A stretch of DNA of 64,000 nt from Tsuneonella dongtanensis (GTDB lineage: Bacteria; Pseudomonadota; Alphaproteobacteria; Sphingomonadales; Sphingomonadaceae), in NCBI RefSeq assembly GCF_001698205.1, contig NZ_CP016591.1:2108001-2172000 (forward strand), written 5' to 3'. The notes beneath the pieces are model-generated. The model did no database searches and was not told the origin of the DNA. It saw only the letters and a program-made list of their open reading frames with translations. Below, in pieces: positions 16,882-28,098 of the stretch (its first letter is position 1; every line of letters begins with the position of its first letter). The position numbers and the translations under genes were made by a program.

Positions 16882-17543
16882 AGCCAGCTCGCGATCTGCT
16901 CCAGCGGCTTCTTGATGAGGGCGTGTTCGGTGACGGTCGCGTCGGGGGCGGGGTGGCCGACGACGACGATCATCAGCGGCTTTTCGTGCGGCGGCCGGCC
17001 GCAGATTTCGCGCAGGAATCCCATCGGGCTCGGCGTGTGGGTGAGGGTGGCCAGCCCCGCCTCGTGGAGCGTCGCAAGAAGCATCCCGCAAGCGATGCCG
17101 ACGCTCTCGGTGACGTAGTAGTTGTTGGTCTTGCCGTCTTCCTCGATTCCGCCCTTCCGCTGGGCGAAGCAGACGATCAGCCACGGCGCGGTCTCGAGGA
17201 ACGGCTTGTCGGCATCGGTGCCCAGCGGGGCGAGGGCGTCAAGCCATTCGTCGCTCGCACGTCCGGCATAGAACTCGCGCTCTTCCGCCTCGGCCGCCTC
17301 GCGGATCGCGCGCTTGGCCTCGAGCGACGAAATCGCCGTGAAATGCCAGGGCTGGTGGTTCGCTCCCGACGGCGCGGTTCCGGCGGCGCGGATTGCGTAT
17401 TCGATCACTTCGCGCGGGACAGGCGTGTCGGCGAAGGCGCGGCAGGTGCGGCGGGTGGCGAGGCGTTCGAAGGCGGCCTTTGCGCGGGCGGTGCGTTCTT
17501 CGTCGGAGACGTCGGGGAGCCGCGGGAAGGGTACTTCGCTCAC
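16878..17543 (-). CDS. Nitroreductase-family FMN oxidoreductase
   Basis: 221 residues. It has the nitroreductase signatures RRTCRAFADTPVP near the N-terminus and APSGANHQPWHF for FMN binding, and ESVGIACGMLLATLHEAGL towards the C-terminus. These homodimeric flavoproteins reduce nitro groups, quinones or enones with NAD(P)H; the natural substrate is not predictable. The start ATG overlaps the DUF3052 stop by four bases (ATGA), and the stop overlaps that of the convergent Coq4 gene. Confidence 0.88.
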   Translation of the reverse strand: MSEVPFPRLPDVSDEERTARAKAAFERLATRRTCRAFADTPVPREVIEYAIRAAGTAPSGANHQPWHFTAISSLEAKRAIREAAEAEEREFYAGRASDEWLDALAPLGTDADKPFLETAPWLIVCFAQRKGGIEEDGKTNNYYVTESVGIACGMLLATLHEAGLATLTHTPSPMGFLREICGRPPHEKPLMIVVVGHPAPDATVTEHALIKKPLEQIASWL

Positions 17544-17947
17544 CGCAGCTCCTTGCGGATCACGAGCTTGAGGCCGGACCAGACCTCGTCGACGGCGCAG
17601 ACCTTCGTGTCGACGAAGCCCAGCGGCAGCGCGACCTCGCGGATTGTATCCTCAGTGATGTCGGTCGCGACGTTCGATGCCTTCTTTGGCCAGCTGACCC
17701 AGACCTGCCCGTCGGGTGCGACCTGATTGCGCAGCGCGGTGAGCTGCGCTTCCAAGTCCGCACGATCGGTGACGAACAGGTGGCCTGCGTCGATGCCCTC
17801 GGCGGGGTCGGCAACGAAGGTCAGCTCGAGTGCGTATTCGCCGATCTCGTCGGCCACGCTCTCGGGCATCGCGCTGAACCACACCCTCTGCCCGTCGCGC
17901 AGGCTCAGCTTCTTGGCGAGCGGGGTGCCGGAATAGCCGCTCGCCAT
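17540..17947 (-). CDS. DUF3052-family protein
   Basis: 135 residues beginning MASGYSGTPLAKKLSL, the conserved DUF3052 opening, and ending with VCAVDEVWSGLKLVIRK, also typical. A middle segment, GQVWVSWPKK, resembles the strand of a minimal methyltransferase-like fold, but no SAM motif is visible. Function is unknown. It lies four bases after purL and overlaps the nitroreductase by four bases, so the three probably share a transcript. Confidence 0.8.
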   Translation of the reverse strand: MASGYSGTPLAKKLSLRDGQRVWFSAMPESVADEIGEYALELTFVADPAEGIDAGHLFVTDRADLEAQLTALRNQVAPDGQVWVSWPKKASNVATDITEDTIREVALPLGFVDTKVCAVDEVWSGLKLVIRKELR

Positions 17948-17951
17948 GACG

Positions 17952-20237
<2,286 letters not shown>

Positions 20238-20247
20238 GCGCGCGCGC

Positions 20248-20928
20248 TTAGCGGGCGAAGCTGGCCACCGCCAGTCCCACCTGCCGCTTATGCCACCGCG
20301 TCCTGCCCACCCAGAAGGCGAGCGCGGTCACGACCGAAAACGCGAACAGCGCGGTCAGGGGAAGCGCGATCGAGTACTCCGTCGGCTGCGGCGCGAACCA
20401 GCTGATCGCCTGGAACACGAGCATCACTGCAAGCAGGATCAACGGCGGACCGACCGGGCCTTTCGTGGCGCGCATGTACCAGGCGAATGCCCCGATGGTG
20501 ATTCCCAGTTCGAGCGGAATCTCGATCAGGGGCTGGTTCCAGAGGCCCAGGCCGAGCTTCTCGCTCCCACCGGCCAGCGTGAGGTCGGGCCGGTGCACCA
20601 GCAGGTCGAGGAACCAGTGGCTGGCGACGACCAGCCCCGCGACGGCCGCGGCCACCGCGCTCCGCAGGCTCCACCCGACGACGAGTGCGAACAGCGCAGC
20701 GAATACCGCCGTGCCGAGCAGGCTGTGGGTATAGGGCATGTGATGGAGGTCCATCGGGTTCATCACCGTGATCCCGGGAACGATTCGCGCGTCCTCCAAC
20801 CCCACCATGAAGAACACCATGAACGCCCAGTCCACGAGCTGCGCGGCGACGAACAGCGTGCCGAGACGCGGGCTTTCGGATGAGACGGCGCCGGCCGCGA
20901 AAGCCGGTGCCCAGTGACCGATGAACAT
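20248..20928 (-). CDS. Inner-membrane YdjM/DUF457-like putative metal-dependent hydrolase
   Basis: 226 residues with about six hydrophobic segments. It begins [11 protein letters not shown] and has [13 protein letters not shown] followed by [14 protein letters not shown]. This His/Asp pattern in the membrane is characteristic of the YdjM/DUF457 group, predicted metal-dependent hydrolases of unknown substrate, some of them LexA-regulated. No LexA site was recognised. It lies between purL and two other small membrane-protein genes on the same strand. Confidence 0.65.
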   Translation of the reverse strand: MFIGHWAPAFAAGAVSSESPRLGTLFVAAQLVDWAFMVFFMVGLEDARIVPGITVMNPMDLHHMPYTHSLLGTAVFAALFALVVGWSLRSAVAAAVAGLVVASHWFLDLLVHRPDLTLAGGSEKLGLGLWNQPLIEIPLELGITIGAFAWYMRATKGPVGPPLILLAVMLVFQAISWFAPQPTEYSIALPLTALFAFSVVTALAFWVGRTRWHKRQVGLAVASFAR

Positions 20929-20938
20929 GCGCGCTACC

Positions 20939-21163
20939 TCACCCGCGTCCGCTGACGACCCACGCGGCGATGCCCGCCAGCGCGACCGCCACGATCAATA
21001 CCGCGTCCCCGAATCCCATGCCGGGCGTGAGCCGTTCGTATACGAAGGATGGCTGGCCGTGCCCGACCCGGTCCATGTCGTAGAGAGCGAGAGCGATTGC
21101 CGTCGCACTCGCCACCGCGATCATCACGCCCACCGTGACAGCGATCCGTCCGACAAACGGCAT
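20939..21163 (-). CDS. Small membrane protein of unknown function (74 residues)
   Basis: Starts at ATG 21163 (MPFVGRIAVTVGV). Two hydrophobic segments, about residues 5-27 and 52-70, flank a polar loop (DRVGHGQPSFVYERLTPG), so it is probably a two-pass membrane protein. Not a family I recognise. It begins two bases after the stop of the DUF2177 gene and ends ten bases before the YdjM-like gene, so the three look like one small operon. Confidence 0.55.
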   Translation of the reverse strand: MPFVGRIAVTVGVMIAVASATAIALALYDMDRVGHGQPSFVYERLTPGMGFGDAVLIVAVALAGIAAWVVSGRG

Positions 21164-21165
21164 CG

Positions 21166-21564
21166 TCAACCGAACTTCACCGCCGCCCAGCATCCCACCG
21201 ATGCGGCCACGGCGGTGGCGAAAGCACCCCATGCGATATCGATCAGCGTGATATGGGCCGGCCAGACTTTCATCGTCGCCTGGTTGGTGAGATCGTAGGT
21301 CGCGTAGCAGATCGCCCCCAAGAGCGCGCCGTTGAGCGCCGCGACCGCAACTCCGCCATGCGCGTGTCCGGTGCGGACCGCGAACCAGACCACCGCCCCG
21401 ATGTAGAGGAGATAGAACGCGATTGCCGGGGCGGGGCGGAAGCTTTCCGCCAGCAGGTCTCCCAGTGCCGGTCTGTACAGGTTCGGCCCGGCCCAGCGCA
21501 GCCAGAGCGCGTCGAGCACGCCGAAGCTCACTCCCGTGGCAATATAGGCGATAACCCACTGCAT
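21166..21564 (-). CDS. DUF2177-family membrane protein
   Basis: 132 residues with four hydrophobic segments. The N-terminal FGVLDALWLRW and the CYATYDLTNQATMKVWPAHI block are the recognisable DUF2177 marks. Function is unknown. It is the first gene of a three-gene set of membrane proteins on the minus strand and is divergent from xseB, with 54 bases between the starts. Confidence 0.75.
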   Translation of the reverse strand: MQWVIAYIATGVSFGVLDALWLRWAGPNLYRPALGDLLAESFRPAPAIAFYLLYIGAVVWFAVRTGHAHGGVAVAALNGALLGAICYATYDLTNQATMKVWPAHITLIDIAWGAFATAVAASVGCWAAVKFG

Positions 21565-21618
21565 CGTCCGCTTCCTCCCGTTTGCGCTGCAGCTTGACCG
21601 TGGCCTGCGTCGCGGTCA

Positions 21619-21882
21619 ATGCAGCGAATGATGGAAGAGGGCGCCGAACAGATCGCATCGATGACTTTCGAGGACGCCCTGCGCGCCCTCGAAGACGTAG
21701 TCCGCCGGCTCGAGAGCGGTGAAGTGCCGCTCGACCAGTCTATAACCCTTTACGAACGCGGAGAGGCGCTGCGGCGGCATTGCCAGGCCCGACTCGACGC
21801 GGCGCAGGCGCGGATCGAGAAGATCGTCGCCGGTCCCGATGGGAGCCCGAGCCATGCGGTGCCATTCGATGCCGATGGCTGA
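21619..21882 (+). CDS. xseB: Exodeoxyribonuclease VII small subunit
   Basis: About 87 residues. The family pattern is MTFEDALRALEDVVRRLESGEVPLDQSITLYERG, a helical hairpin that coats the large subunit XseA. Several in-frame ATGs (21619, 21628, 21631) precede the conserved part and none has a clear ribosome-binding site, so the exact start is open. Its stop lies inside the ispA start region, an eight-base overlap that suggests coupling. xseA is not in the window. Confidence 0.88.
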   Translation: MQRMMEEGAEQIASMTFEDALRALEDVVRRLESGEVPLDQSITLYERGEALRRHCQARLDAAQARIEKIVAGPDGSPSHAVPFDADG

Positions 21883-22789
21883 CGTGGGCATCGTCGCGGG
21901 CGACATCCTGGGGGATGCCCTTGCGCGCATCCAGCGCGAGGTCGATGCCGCATTCGACCAGTTTCTGCCAGTGCCCGACGATACCCGTGCGCCGCTGCTC
22001 GAGGCGATGCGCTATGCCGCGATCGGCGGCGGCAAGCGCGTCCGCCCGCTCCTGACCGTAGCCACGGCGGAAATGTACGGCGTCAATCGCGATGCCGCGG
22101 TGCGCACTGGATGCGCGGTCGAGGCCATCCACGTCTATTCGCTGGTCCATGACGACCTGCCGTGCATGGACGACGACGACCTTCGGCATGGCAAGCCGAC
22201 GCTGCACAAGGCCTTCGACGAGGCGACCGCGGTCCTCGCCGGCGATTCGCTGCATGCACTGGCATTCGAAATTCTCTCCATGCCCGAAACCAGCGGCGAT
22301 CCGTTCGTGCGCGCCGAGCTTGTCGCCGCGCTGGCCGGGGCGAGCGGGTGGGGTGGGATGGCGGGCGGCCAGATGATGGACATCGCGGCCGAAGGCGGCG
22401 CGGTCCACGACCTGCACACGATCACGCGTCTCCAGCAGCTTAAGACCGGTGCGCTTCTCGCGGCGTCGGTGGAAATGGGCGCGATCCTGGGGCGCGTCCC
22501 CGATGAAGGGCGCGGCCACCTGCGGGCCTATGCCCGCGACATCGGACTTGCGTTCCAGATCGCCGACGACCTCCTCGATGCGGAAGGCGACGAGGAGCTC
22601 GCCGGCAAGGCGCTGCGCAAGGACGAGGTGGCCGGCAAGGCGACCTTCGTCAGCCTCATGGGTGCCGAGGCTGCGCGCACGCAGGCCCGCGCGCTCGTCG
22701 ACCAGGCGATCGGCCATCTCGCCTCGCATGGCAGCGAGGCGGAACTGCTGCGTGCCCTCGCTCGCTTCATAGTCGAAAGGGACCGCTGA
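21875..22789 (+). CDS. ispA: Farnesyl diphosphate synthase (short-chain polyprenyl synthase)
   Basis: 304 residues from ATG 21875 (MADVGIVAGD). It joins IPP to DMAPP and GPP to make the C15 precursor of quinones, undecaprenyl phosphate and carotenoids. The first Asp-rich motif DDLPCMDDDD is at 93-102, the GGKRVRP IPP site at about 52-58 and the second motif DDLLD at 231-235. It overlaps xseB by eight bases and coaD by one (TGATG), so xseB-ispA-coaD look like an operon. The more usual downstream neighbour dxs is absent. Confidence 0.93.
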   Translation: MADVGIVAGDILGDALARIQREVDAAFDQFLPVPDDTRAPLLEAMRYAAIGGGKRVRPLLTVATAEMYGVNRDAAVRTGCAVEAIHVYSLVHDDLPCMDDDDLRHGKPTLHKAFDEATAVLAGDSLHALAFEILSMPETSGDPFVRAELVAALAGASGWGGMAGGQMMDIAAEGGAVHDLHTITRLQQLKTGALLAASVEMGAILGRVPDEGRGHLRAYARDIGLAFQIADDLLDAEGDEELAGKALRKDEVAGKATFVSLMGAEAARTQARALVDQAIGHLASHGSEAELLRALARFIVERDR

Positions 22790-23286
22790 TGGCGCGGCGC
22801 ATCGGTATCTACCCCGGCACGTTCGACCCGATCACGCTCGGCCACATGGACATCATCGAGCGCGGAGCGAAGCTGGTCGACAAGCTGATCATCGGCGTCA
22901 CCACCAACATGGCGAAGTCTCCCATGTTCTCCGACGACGAGCGTATCGAGATCGTGAGGCGCGAAGTCGCCCCGCTCGGCGGGGATATCGAGGTCATCGG
23001 CTTCAATTCGCTGCTGATGGACTTCGCCTCGGCGCAAGGGGCCGCGGTCATCATCCGCGGTATCCGCGGGGTGACCGACTTCGAATACGAGTACCAGCTC
23101 ACCGGCATGAACCGGCAGCTCAACGACCGGATAGAGACGATCTTCCTGATGGCCGACGTTGCCTTGCAACCCATCGCGAGCCGGCTCGTGAAGGAAATCG
23201 CGATGTATGGCGGCGACATCTCCAAGTTCGTCACGCCGGCGGTCCGCGACGATGTGGAAGGTCGGGTTCGTTCAATCCGCGCCTAA
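22789..23286 (+). CDS. coaD: Phosphopantetheine adenylyltransferase
   Basis: A 165-residue nucleotidyltransferase making dephospho-CoA from 4'-phosphopantetheine and ATP. The T/HxGH active site appears as GTFDPITLGH at 9-18, with IRGIRGVTDFEYEYQL and the later SSR-like region before the C-terminus. The ATG shares one base with the ispA stop. Length is standard. Confidence 0.95.
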   Translation: MARRIGIYPGTFDPITLGHMDIIERGAKLVDKLIIGVTTNMAKSPMFSDDERIEIVRREVAPLGGDIEVIGFNSLLMDFASAQGAAVIIRGIRGVTDFEYEYQLTGMNRQLNDRIETIFLMADVALQPIASRLVKEIAMYGGDISKFVTPAVRDDVEGRVRSIRA

Positions 23287-23356
23287 CCATTCATTGTATC
23301 GACAGACCGCGGCCGCTAGAGGCGCGCTCGAACCGACCAGGAAATCCGGGACGCAT

Positions 23357-24034
23357 ATGCTCAAGCTCAATCGACTGATTGCCACCGGCGCACTGGCCGC
23401 CTTCGCGCTCGCGAACGCGCCCGCGCTGGCCCAGGATGCCCCTGCGCCCCAGGCGCCGCGCACCTATGCGCCGATCGACTACGACATCGCCAACGATCCC
23501 GAGAACATCCTCTTGCTCGACCTGTCGAACGGCAAGCGGGTCGCCATCCGGCTCATGCCGGACTGGGCGCCCAACCATGTCGAGCGGATCAAGACCCTGA
23601 CGCGCTCGGGATTCTACGACGGCGTCGTCTTCCATCGCGTGATCGAGGGTTTCATGGCCCAGACCGGCGATCCGACCGGCACGGGCCGCGGCGGATCCGA
23701 GCTTCCCGACGTTGCCGCCGAGTTCAATCCGATGCCGCATTTGCGCGGCACGGTCTCGATGGCGCGCGCGCAAAGCGACGATTCGGCGAACAGCCAGTTC
23801 TTCATCGTGTTCTACCCGCGCTTCAGCCTCGACCGGAAGTACACCAACCTCGGGCGGGTTATCTCCGGCATGGACGCGGTCGATGCGATCAACCGCGGAG
23901 AGCCGCCGGCGCAGCCCACGGTCGTCGTCCAGGCGTCGATCGCTGCCGACGGCAAGCCGCAGAAGTTCGCCCCGGCCGCAGCTGCCGAGGCCGAGATCAC
24001 CGCGGATATGCTGAGCGCGCCGATCGGCAGCTGA
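23357..24034 (+). CDS. Periplasmic cyclophilin-type peptidyl-prolyl isomerase
   Basis: 225 residues with a signal peptide (hydrophobic ATGALAAFALANAPALAQ, cleavage near AQ-D). The cyclophilin core follows: FYDGVVFHRVIEGFMAQTGDPTG (catalytic Arg in FHRV), MARAQSDDSANSQFFI and LGRVISGMD. It should assist folding of exported proteins in the periplasm. ATG 23357 is chosen because it starts the signal peptide. It lies between coaD and queA on the same strand with short gaps. Confidence 0.9.
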   Translation: MLKLNRLIATGALAAFALANAPALAQDAPAPQAPRTYAPIDYDIANDPENILLLDLSNGKRVAIRLMPDWAPNHVERIKTLTRSGFYDGVVFHRVIEGFMAQTGDPTGTGRGGSELPDVAAEFNPMPHLRGTVSMARAQSDDSANSQFFIVFYPRFSLDRKYTNLGRVISGMDAVDAINRGEPPAQPTVVVQASIAADGKPQKFAPAAAAEAEITADMLSAPIGS

Positions 24035-24073
24035 GCCTCCCGCTGGGCCTCAACCTCTGCTAGCGGGCCCGCG

Positions 24074-25102
24074 ATGCGGGTGGACCTTTTCGATTTCGAA
24101 CTGCCGAACGAGCTGATCGCGCTGCGCCCGGCGGTGCCGCGCGATGCGGCGCGGATGCTCGTGCTGCGCGGCCCGCACGAAACGATCGACGGCGGTGTGC
24201 GCGATCTGCCGGACCTGCTCGCGCCGGGCGACGTCCTGGTGTTCAACGATACGCGTGTCATACCGGCCCAGCTCGAAGGCAGGCGCGGGGACGCGCGCAT
24301 CGGCGCGACCCTGCACAAGCGGATCGACCTGCGGCGCTGGCAGGCCTTCGTCCGCAACGGCAAGCGGCTGCGCGAGGGCGATGCGATCGACTTTGGGGGT
24401 AGCGTCTCTGCAACGGCGCAAAAGCGCTTCCCCGACGGTTCGTGGGTTCTGGCATTTGCGGGCGACGAGCCCGTGGAAGTGCTGCTGGAACACGCCGGAA
24501 GAATGCCGCTTCCGCCCTACATCGCCGGAAAGCGCCCAACCGACGAACGCGACAGGGCCGATTACCAGACGATGTTCGCGGACAAGGACGGAGCGGTCGC
24601 GGCACCGACCGCCGCGCTCCATTTCACACCGGAGCTTATGGAGGATCTGGCGACCCGGGGGATCCTCACCGAAACCCTGACACTCCACGTCGGTGCGGGC
24701 ACCTTCCTGCCGGTCAAGGCCGAGGACACCGAAGATCACGCGATGCATGCCGAATGGGGCCGGATCGACGCTGAAACCGCAGATCGGCTCAACGCGGTGC
24801 GTGCCCATGGTGGAAGGGTCATCGCGGTGGGCACCACGTCGCTACGCCTCCTCGAAAGCGCTGCCGAGGAAGACCGGATTATCCGACCGTTCGAAGGCGA
24901 TACCTCGATCTTCATCACGCCGGGCTATCGGTTCCGCGCGATCGACGGGCTGATGACCAACTTCCACCTTCCGAAATCGACGCTGTTCATGCTCGTTTCG
25001 GCGCTCATGGGGCGCGAGCGGATGCAGGCAGCCTATGCCCATGCGATCGCCGAGCGGTATCGCTTCTACAGCTACGGGGATTCTTCGCTCTTGCTGCCCT
25101 GA
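24074..25102 (+). CDS. queA: S-adenosylmethionine:tRNA ribosyltransferase-isomerase
   Basis: A 342-residue enzyme that transfers and isomerises the ribosyl part of SAM to preQ1-tRNA, giving epoxyqueuosine at position 34. Conserved blocks: [16 protein letters not shown] at the start, [24 protein letters not shown], and [14 protein letters not shown] near the end. The 3' end overlaps the end of the convergent tetR gene by 31 bases. The pathway partner tgt is 4.7 kb downstream on the same strand. Confidence 0.95.
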   Translation: MRVDLFDFELPNELIALRPAVPRDAARMLVLRGPHETIDGGVRDLPDLLAPGDVLVFNDTRVIPAQLEGRRGDARIGATLHKRIDLRRWQAFVRNGKRLREGDAIDFGGSVSATAQKRFPDGSWVLAFAGDEPVEVLLEHAGRMPLPPYIAGKRPTDERDRADYQTMFADKDGAVAAPTAALHFTPELMEDLATRGILTETLTLHVGAGTFLPVKAEDTEDHAMHAEWGRIDAETADRLNAVRAHGGRVIAVGTTSLRLLESAAEEDRIIRPFEGDTSIFITPGYRFRAIDGLMTNFHLPKSTLFMLVSALMGRERMQAAYAHAIAERYRFYSYGDSSLLLP

Positions 25103-25662
25103 ACGGGGAACAGGCTGCGCGTGTCGAGCAGGCGATCGATCAGCGCGTCGTCGGCGGGAAGGCGGTTGTCGAGCATCAGCATGGAGATACCGTGGGCGAT
25201 CGCCCATGCCTGGGTCGCAAGGCGCTCGGCGGCCGCACCTTTTCCTGCAAGCGACTGGGTCGCTTCCTCGAGAATCTCGCGCGCCGGATCGCTTTCACGC
25301 TCCCGCCAGCGTCCCGGCTCGCCGTGTGTAAAGATCAGACGGAAAAGGGCAGGGTGGGCCAGGGCGAAGCGGACATAGGCGCGACCCGTCTCGGCAAACC
25401 CGGCCGCACCGCCGCCGGCCGCCTCGTAGGCCTTGCGCTGCGCGGTGCCGAGTATCCGCAGTCCTTCACCACCCAGTTCGGCTAGCAGGGCGTCCTTGTT
25501 GGGAAAGTGGCGATAGACGGCCGCAGGCGAGACGCCGACGATGCGGGCTAGCTCGCGGAGCGACACATCGACACCCTCGTTTCCTTCGAGCGCAGCCATC
25601 CCCGCCTCGATCAGCGCCGTACGAAGCGATCCGTGATGATAGGTGGAATCCGATGTTGACAC
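25072..25662 (-). CDS. TetR-family transcriptional regulator
   Basis: 196 residues. The N-terminal helix-turn-helix reads [26 protein letters not shown], and the C-terminal part is a TetR ligand-binding helical domain. It is divergent from the carotenoid oxygenase gene, and the 58-base intergenic region holds two direct repeats of an operator-like motif and a good promoter towards the oxygenase. It is therefore the likely local repressor of that gene and of itself. Its 3' end lies antisense to the last 31 bases of queA. Confidence 0.88.
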   Translation of the reverse strand: MSTSDSTYHHGSLRTALIEAGMAALEGNEGVDVSLRELARIVGVSPAAVYRHFPNKDALLAELGGEGLRILGTAQRKAYEAAGGGAAGFAETGRAYVRFALAHPALFRLIFTHGEPGRWRERESDPAREILEEATQSLAGKGAAAERLATQAWAIAHGISMLMLDNRLPADDALIDRLLDTRSLFPVQGSKSEESP

Positions 25663-25697
25663 TGTTTACTTGACCGCTATGTTGACGCTGTTCACTT
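25654..25697 (+). promoter_or_regulatory. Tandem TetR operator-like repeats over the carotenoid oxygenase promoter
   Basis: TGTTGACACTGTTTACTT (25654-25671) and TGTTGACGCTGTTCACTT (25680-25697) differ at two positions and repeat with a 26-base period. A promoter towards the oxygenase overlaps them: TTGACA (25656-25661), 16-base spacer, TATGTT (25678-25683). Binding of the adjacent TetR protein here would block it. The sequence CGCTATGTTGAC of copy two recurs before the Coq4 gene. Confidence 0.6.
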
Positions 25698-25720
25698 TGG
25701 ACTAGCGACAGGATTCGGCC

Positions 25721-27145
25721 ATGGCAAGCGTACTCGAGAAGACCATCCGCGGGGCAGTGACTGCCGGCATCGGCACGGTGGCGGGCCTCAGCCGCAAGCG
25801 CCTCTCGGACGACAGCGCCTTCATGCGCGGCATCCACACGCCGATGGCCGAGGAATTGACCATCGCGGACCTCGAGATCACCGGCGCTATCCCGCCGCAA
25901 CTCGACGGGCGCTACGTCCGCATCGGGCCCAATCCGCATTTTGCCGGGGGGAAGGGGCACCACTGGTTCGTGGGCGACGGAATGGTGCACGGCGTCAAAC
26001 TGCGCGGCGGCAAGGCCGAATGGTACCGCAATCGCTACATCCGGTCGCGCGCGCTCGAACAGACGAGCGGCCTCGCCGCCGCCCCCGGGCCGCGCCGGGG
26101 GATGAGCGACACGGTCAACACCAACGTGATCGGGTTTGGCGGCCAGACCCTGGCAATGGTCGAAGCGGGCTCATATCCCGCGATCCTCTCAGAGGAGCTG
26201 GAGACCGTCTCATTCAGCGACTTCGGCGGCGGTCTTGCCGGCTCGTTCACCGCGCACCCGCACGAGGATCCGCTCACCGGCGAGTTTCACGCGATCTGCT
26301 ACGACGCGGCAAACCCGTCGCGGATCACCCACGTGGCGCTCGACAAGCACGGCAAGGTCTTGCGCGAGCTACCGATCCCGGTCGAACATGGTCCTTCGAT
26401 CCACGACTGCACGATCACGCAAAACTACGTCGTGATCTTCGATCTTCCGGTGACCTTCTCGATGAAGGCGCTGCTGGCAGGCCACAAATTCCCGTACCGC
26501 TGGAACCGCGACCACACCGCGCGCGTCGGACTGCTGCGCCGCGACGGCGACGCGAGCGACGTGACTTGGCACGAAGTCGACCCGTGCTATGTCTTCCACG
26601 TCGCCAACAGCTACGAGGACGAGGCGGGCCGGGTCGTGATCGACTGCTGCGCCTACGAAACGATGTTCGATGGCGACATGGAAGGCCCGTTCGGCAGGCC
26701 GCTCGGGCTGGAGCGCTGGACGGTCGATCCCACGGGTGGCCGGGTCGAGCGCACGTCGATCGATCCGACGCCGCAGGAGTTTCCGCGGCCCGACGAGCGC
26801 TTCTTCGCGCAGCCGTATCGCTATGCCTGGGTCGTCGGCTTGCCCGACGCCGGCAGCGAGGAATTCTTCGCCGCCGCCCCGCTGATCCGTCACGACCTTT
26901 CAACCGGCGCGCGGACGACCCGCAGTTTCGGCGAGAACGCCGTGCCGGGCGAGTTCGTGTTCGTGCCGCGCAATGCCGATGCGCCCGAAGGGGATGGCTG
27001 GCTGATCGGCTACGTGATCGATCGCGCGAGCCAGACGACGGACCTCGCGATCCTCGACGCGGAAACGATGGAGGATGTCGCCCGAGTGCACATTCCCCAC
27101 GTCGTACCTCCGGGCTTCCACGGCAACTGGATCGCCGCTAGCTGA
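25721..27145 (+). CDS. Carotenoid oxygenase (RPE65/lignostilbene dioxygenase family)
   Basis: A 474-residue non-heme iron enzyme of the seven-bladed-propeller family. The four iron-binding His are recognisable in FTAHPHEDP, GPSIHDCT, CYVFHVANSYED and the C-terminal PPGFHGNW. The family cleaves carotenoids, apocarotenoids or stilbenes such as lignostilbene; the sequence does not decide which. It is divergent from a TetR regulator with operator-like repeats between them, which suggests induction by a substrate-like molecule. The ABC exporter genes follow after five bases, so they may be in the same transcript. Confidence 0.9.
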   Translation: MASVLEKTIRGAVTAGIGTVAGLSRKRLSDDSAFMRGIHTPMAEELTIADLEITGAIPPQLDGRYVRIGPNPHFAGGKGHHWFVGDGMVHGVKLRGGKAEWYRNRYIRSRALEQTSGLAAAPGPRRGMSDTVNTNVIGFGGQTLAMVEAGSYPAILSEELETVSFSDFGGGLAGSFTAHPHEDPLTGEFHAICYDAANPSRITHVALDKHGKVLRELPIPVEHGPSIHDCTITQNYVVIFDLPVTFSMKALLAGHKFPYRWNRDHTARVGLLRRDGDASDVTWHEVDPCYVFHVANSYEDEAGRVVIDCCAYETMFDGDMEGPFGRPLGLERWTVDPTGGRVERTSIDPTPQEFPRPDERFFAQPYRYAWVVGLPDAGSEEFFAAAPLIRHDLSTGARTTRSFGENAVPGEFVFVPRNADAPEGDGWLIGYVIDRASQTTDLAILDAETMEDVARVHIPHVVPPGFHGNWIAAS

Positions 27146-27150
27146 CACGG

Positions 27151-28098
27151 GTGAGCGAAGCCGAACCGATTCTCCGCATCGAAGGACTGACCAAGGTCTA
27201 CCCCGGCGGGCTCAAGGCTCTCGACGGGGTCGACCTCGAAATCCGCAAGGGCGAGATTTTCGCGCTGCTCGGTCCTAACGGCGCCGGTAAGACCACCCTT
27301 ATCGGTGCGGTCTGCGGCATCGTGCGGGTGACCAGCGGTTCGATCCACGCCTTCGGGCTCGACATGGCGCACGATTGGCGCGCGGCCCGGCGGCGCATCG
27401 GCCTCGTGCCGCAAGAACTCGGCTTCGACATGTTCGAGACGGTCGAGCGCGGCGTACGGTACTCGCGCGGCCTCTTTGGATTGCCGCCCGATGAGGGCCG
27501 GATCGAGGAAGTCCTCCGCTCGCTGAGCCTGTGGGACAAGCGCAAGGAGCAGATCCGCGCGCTGTCCGGCGGGATGAAGCGCCGCGTGCTGATCGCCAAG
27601 GCGCTCAGCCACGATCCCGAACTCCTGTTTCTCGATGAGCCCACCGCGGGCGTCGACGTCGAACTGCGCCGCGATATGTGGCGCCAGATCGACCGGCTGC
27701 GCGAGGCGGGTGTCACCGTGATCCTCACCACGCATTACATCGAGGAGGCCGAGGAAATGGCCGACCGCGTCGGCGTGATCGACAAGGGACGCCTCCTCCT
27801 GGTCGACGACAAGGACGCGATCATGGCGCGGATGGGGCGAACCGAAGCGCGCTTCCGGCTGGCGGAACCGCTTGCTGAAGTACCCGATTCGCTGTGCGCC
27901 TACCCGCTGCACCTCGAAGACGACGGACGGACGCTCGCCTATCGCGGCGGCGACGGGTCGGGGAAGGGCAAGGCGGAGATCGCCGCGATCGCGCAGGCAC
28001 TGGCCAAATCGGACGTGGTCTTCACCGCGCTCGACCAGAAGGAGAGCTCGCTCGAGGACATTTTCGTCGGTCTGGTCGAAGATGGAGCGGGCGCATGA
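27151..28098 (+). CDS. ABC transporter ATP-binding protein (DRA/NodI-like exporter type)
   Basis: A 315-residue ATPase from a GTG start. Walker A is [10 protein letters not shown], the signature is LSGGMKRR and Walker B is [12 protein letters not shown], followed by the [12 protein letters not shown] switch region; a C-terminal 100-residue extension is typical of ABC-2 exporters. It couples with the permease encoded directly after it with a four-base overlap. Substrate unknown. Confidence 0.9.
   Translation: MSEAEPILRIEGLTKVYPGGLKALDGVDLEIRKGEIFALLGPNGAGKTTLIGAVCGIVRVTSGSIHAFGLDMAHDWRAARRRIGLVPQELGFDMFETVERGVRYSRGLFGLPPDEGRIEEVLRSLSLWDKRKEQIRALSGGMKRRVLIAKALSHDPELLFLDEPTAGVDVELRRDMWRQIDRLREAGVTVILTTHYIEEAEEMADRVGVIDKGRLLLVDDKDAIMARMGRTEARFRLAEPLAEVPDSLCAYPLHLEDDGRTLAYRGGDGSGKGKAEIAAIAQALAKSDVVFTALDQKESSLEDIFVGLVEDGAGA

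Noticed and set aside
23287-23356. Separate small gene between coaD and the cyclophilin
   Set aside because: The frame is short and lacks a ribosome-binding site; it is probably the leader of the cyclophilin gene.
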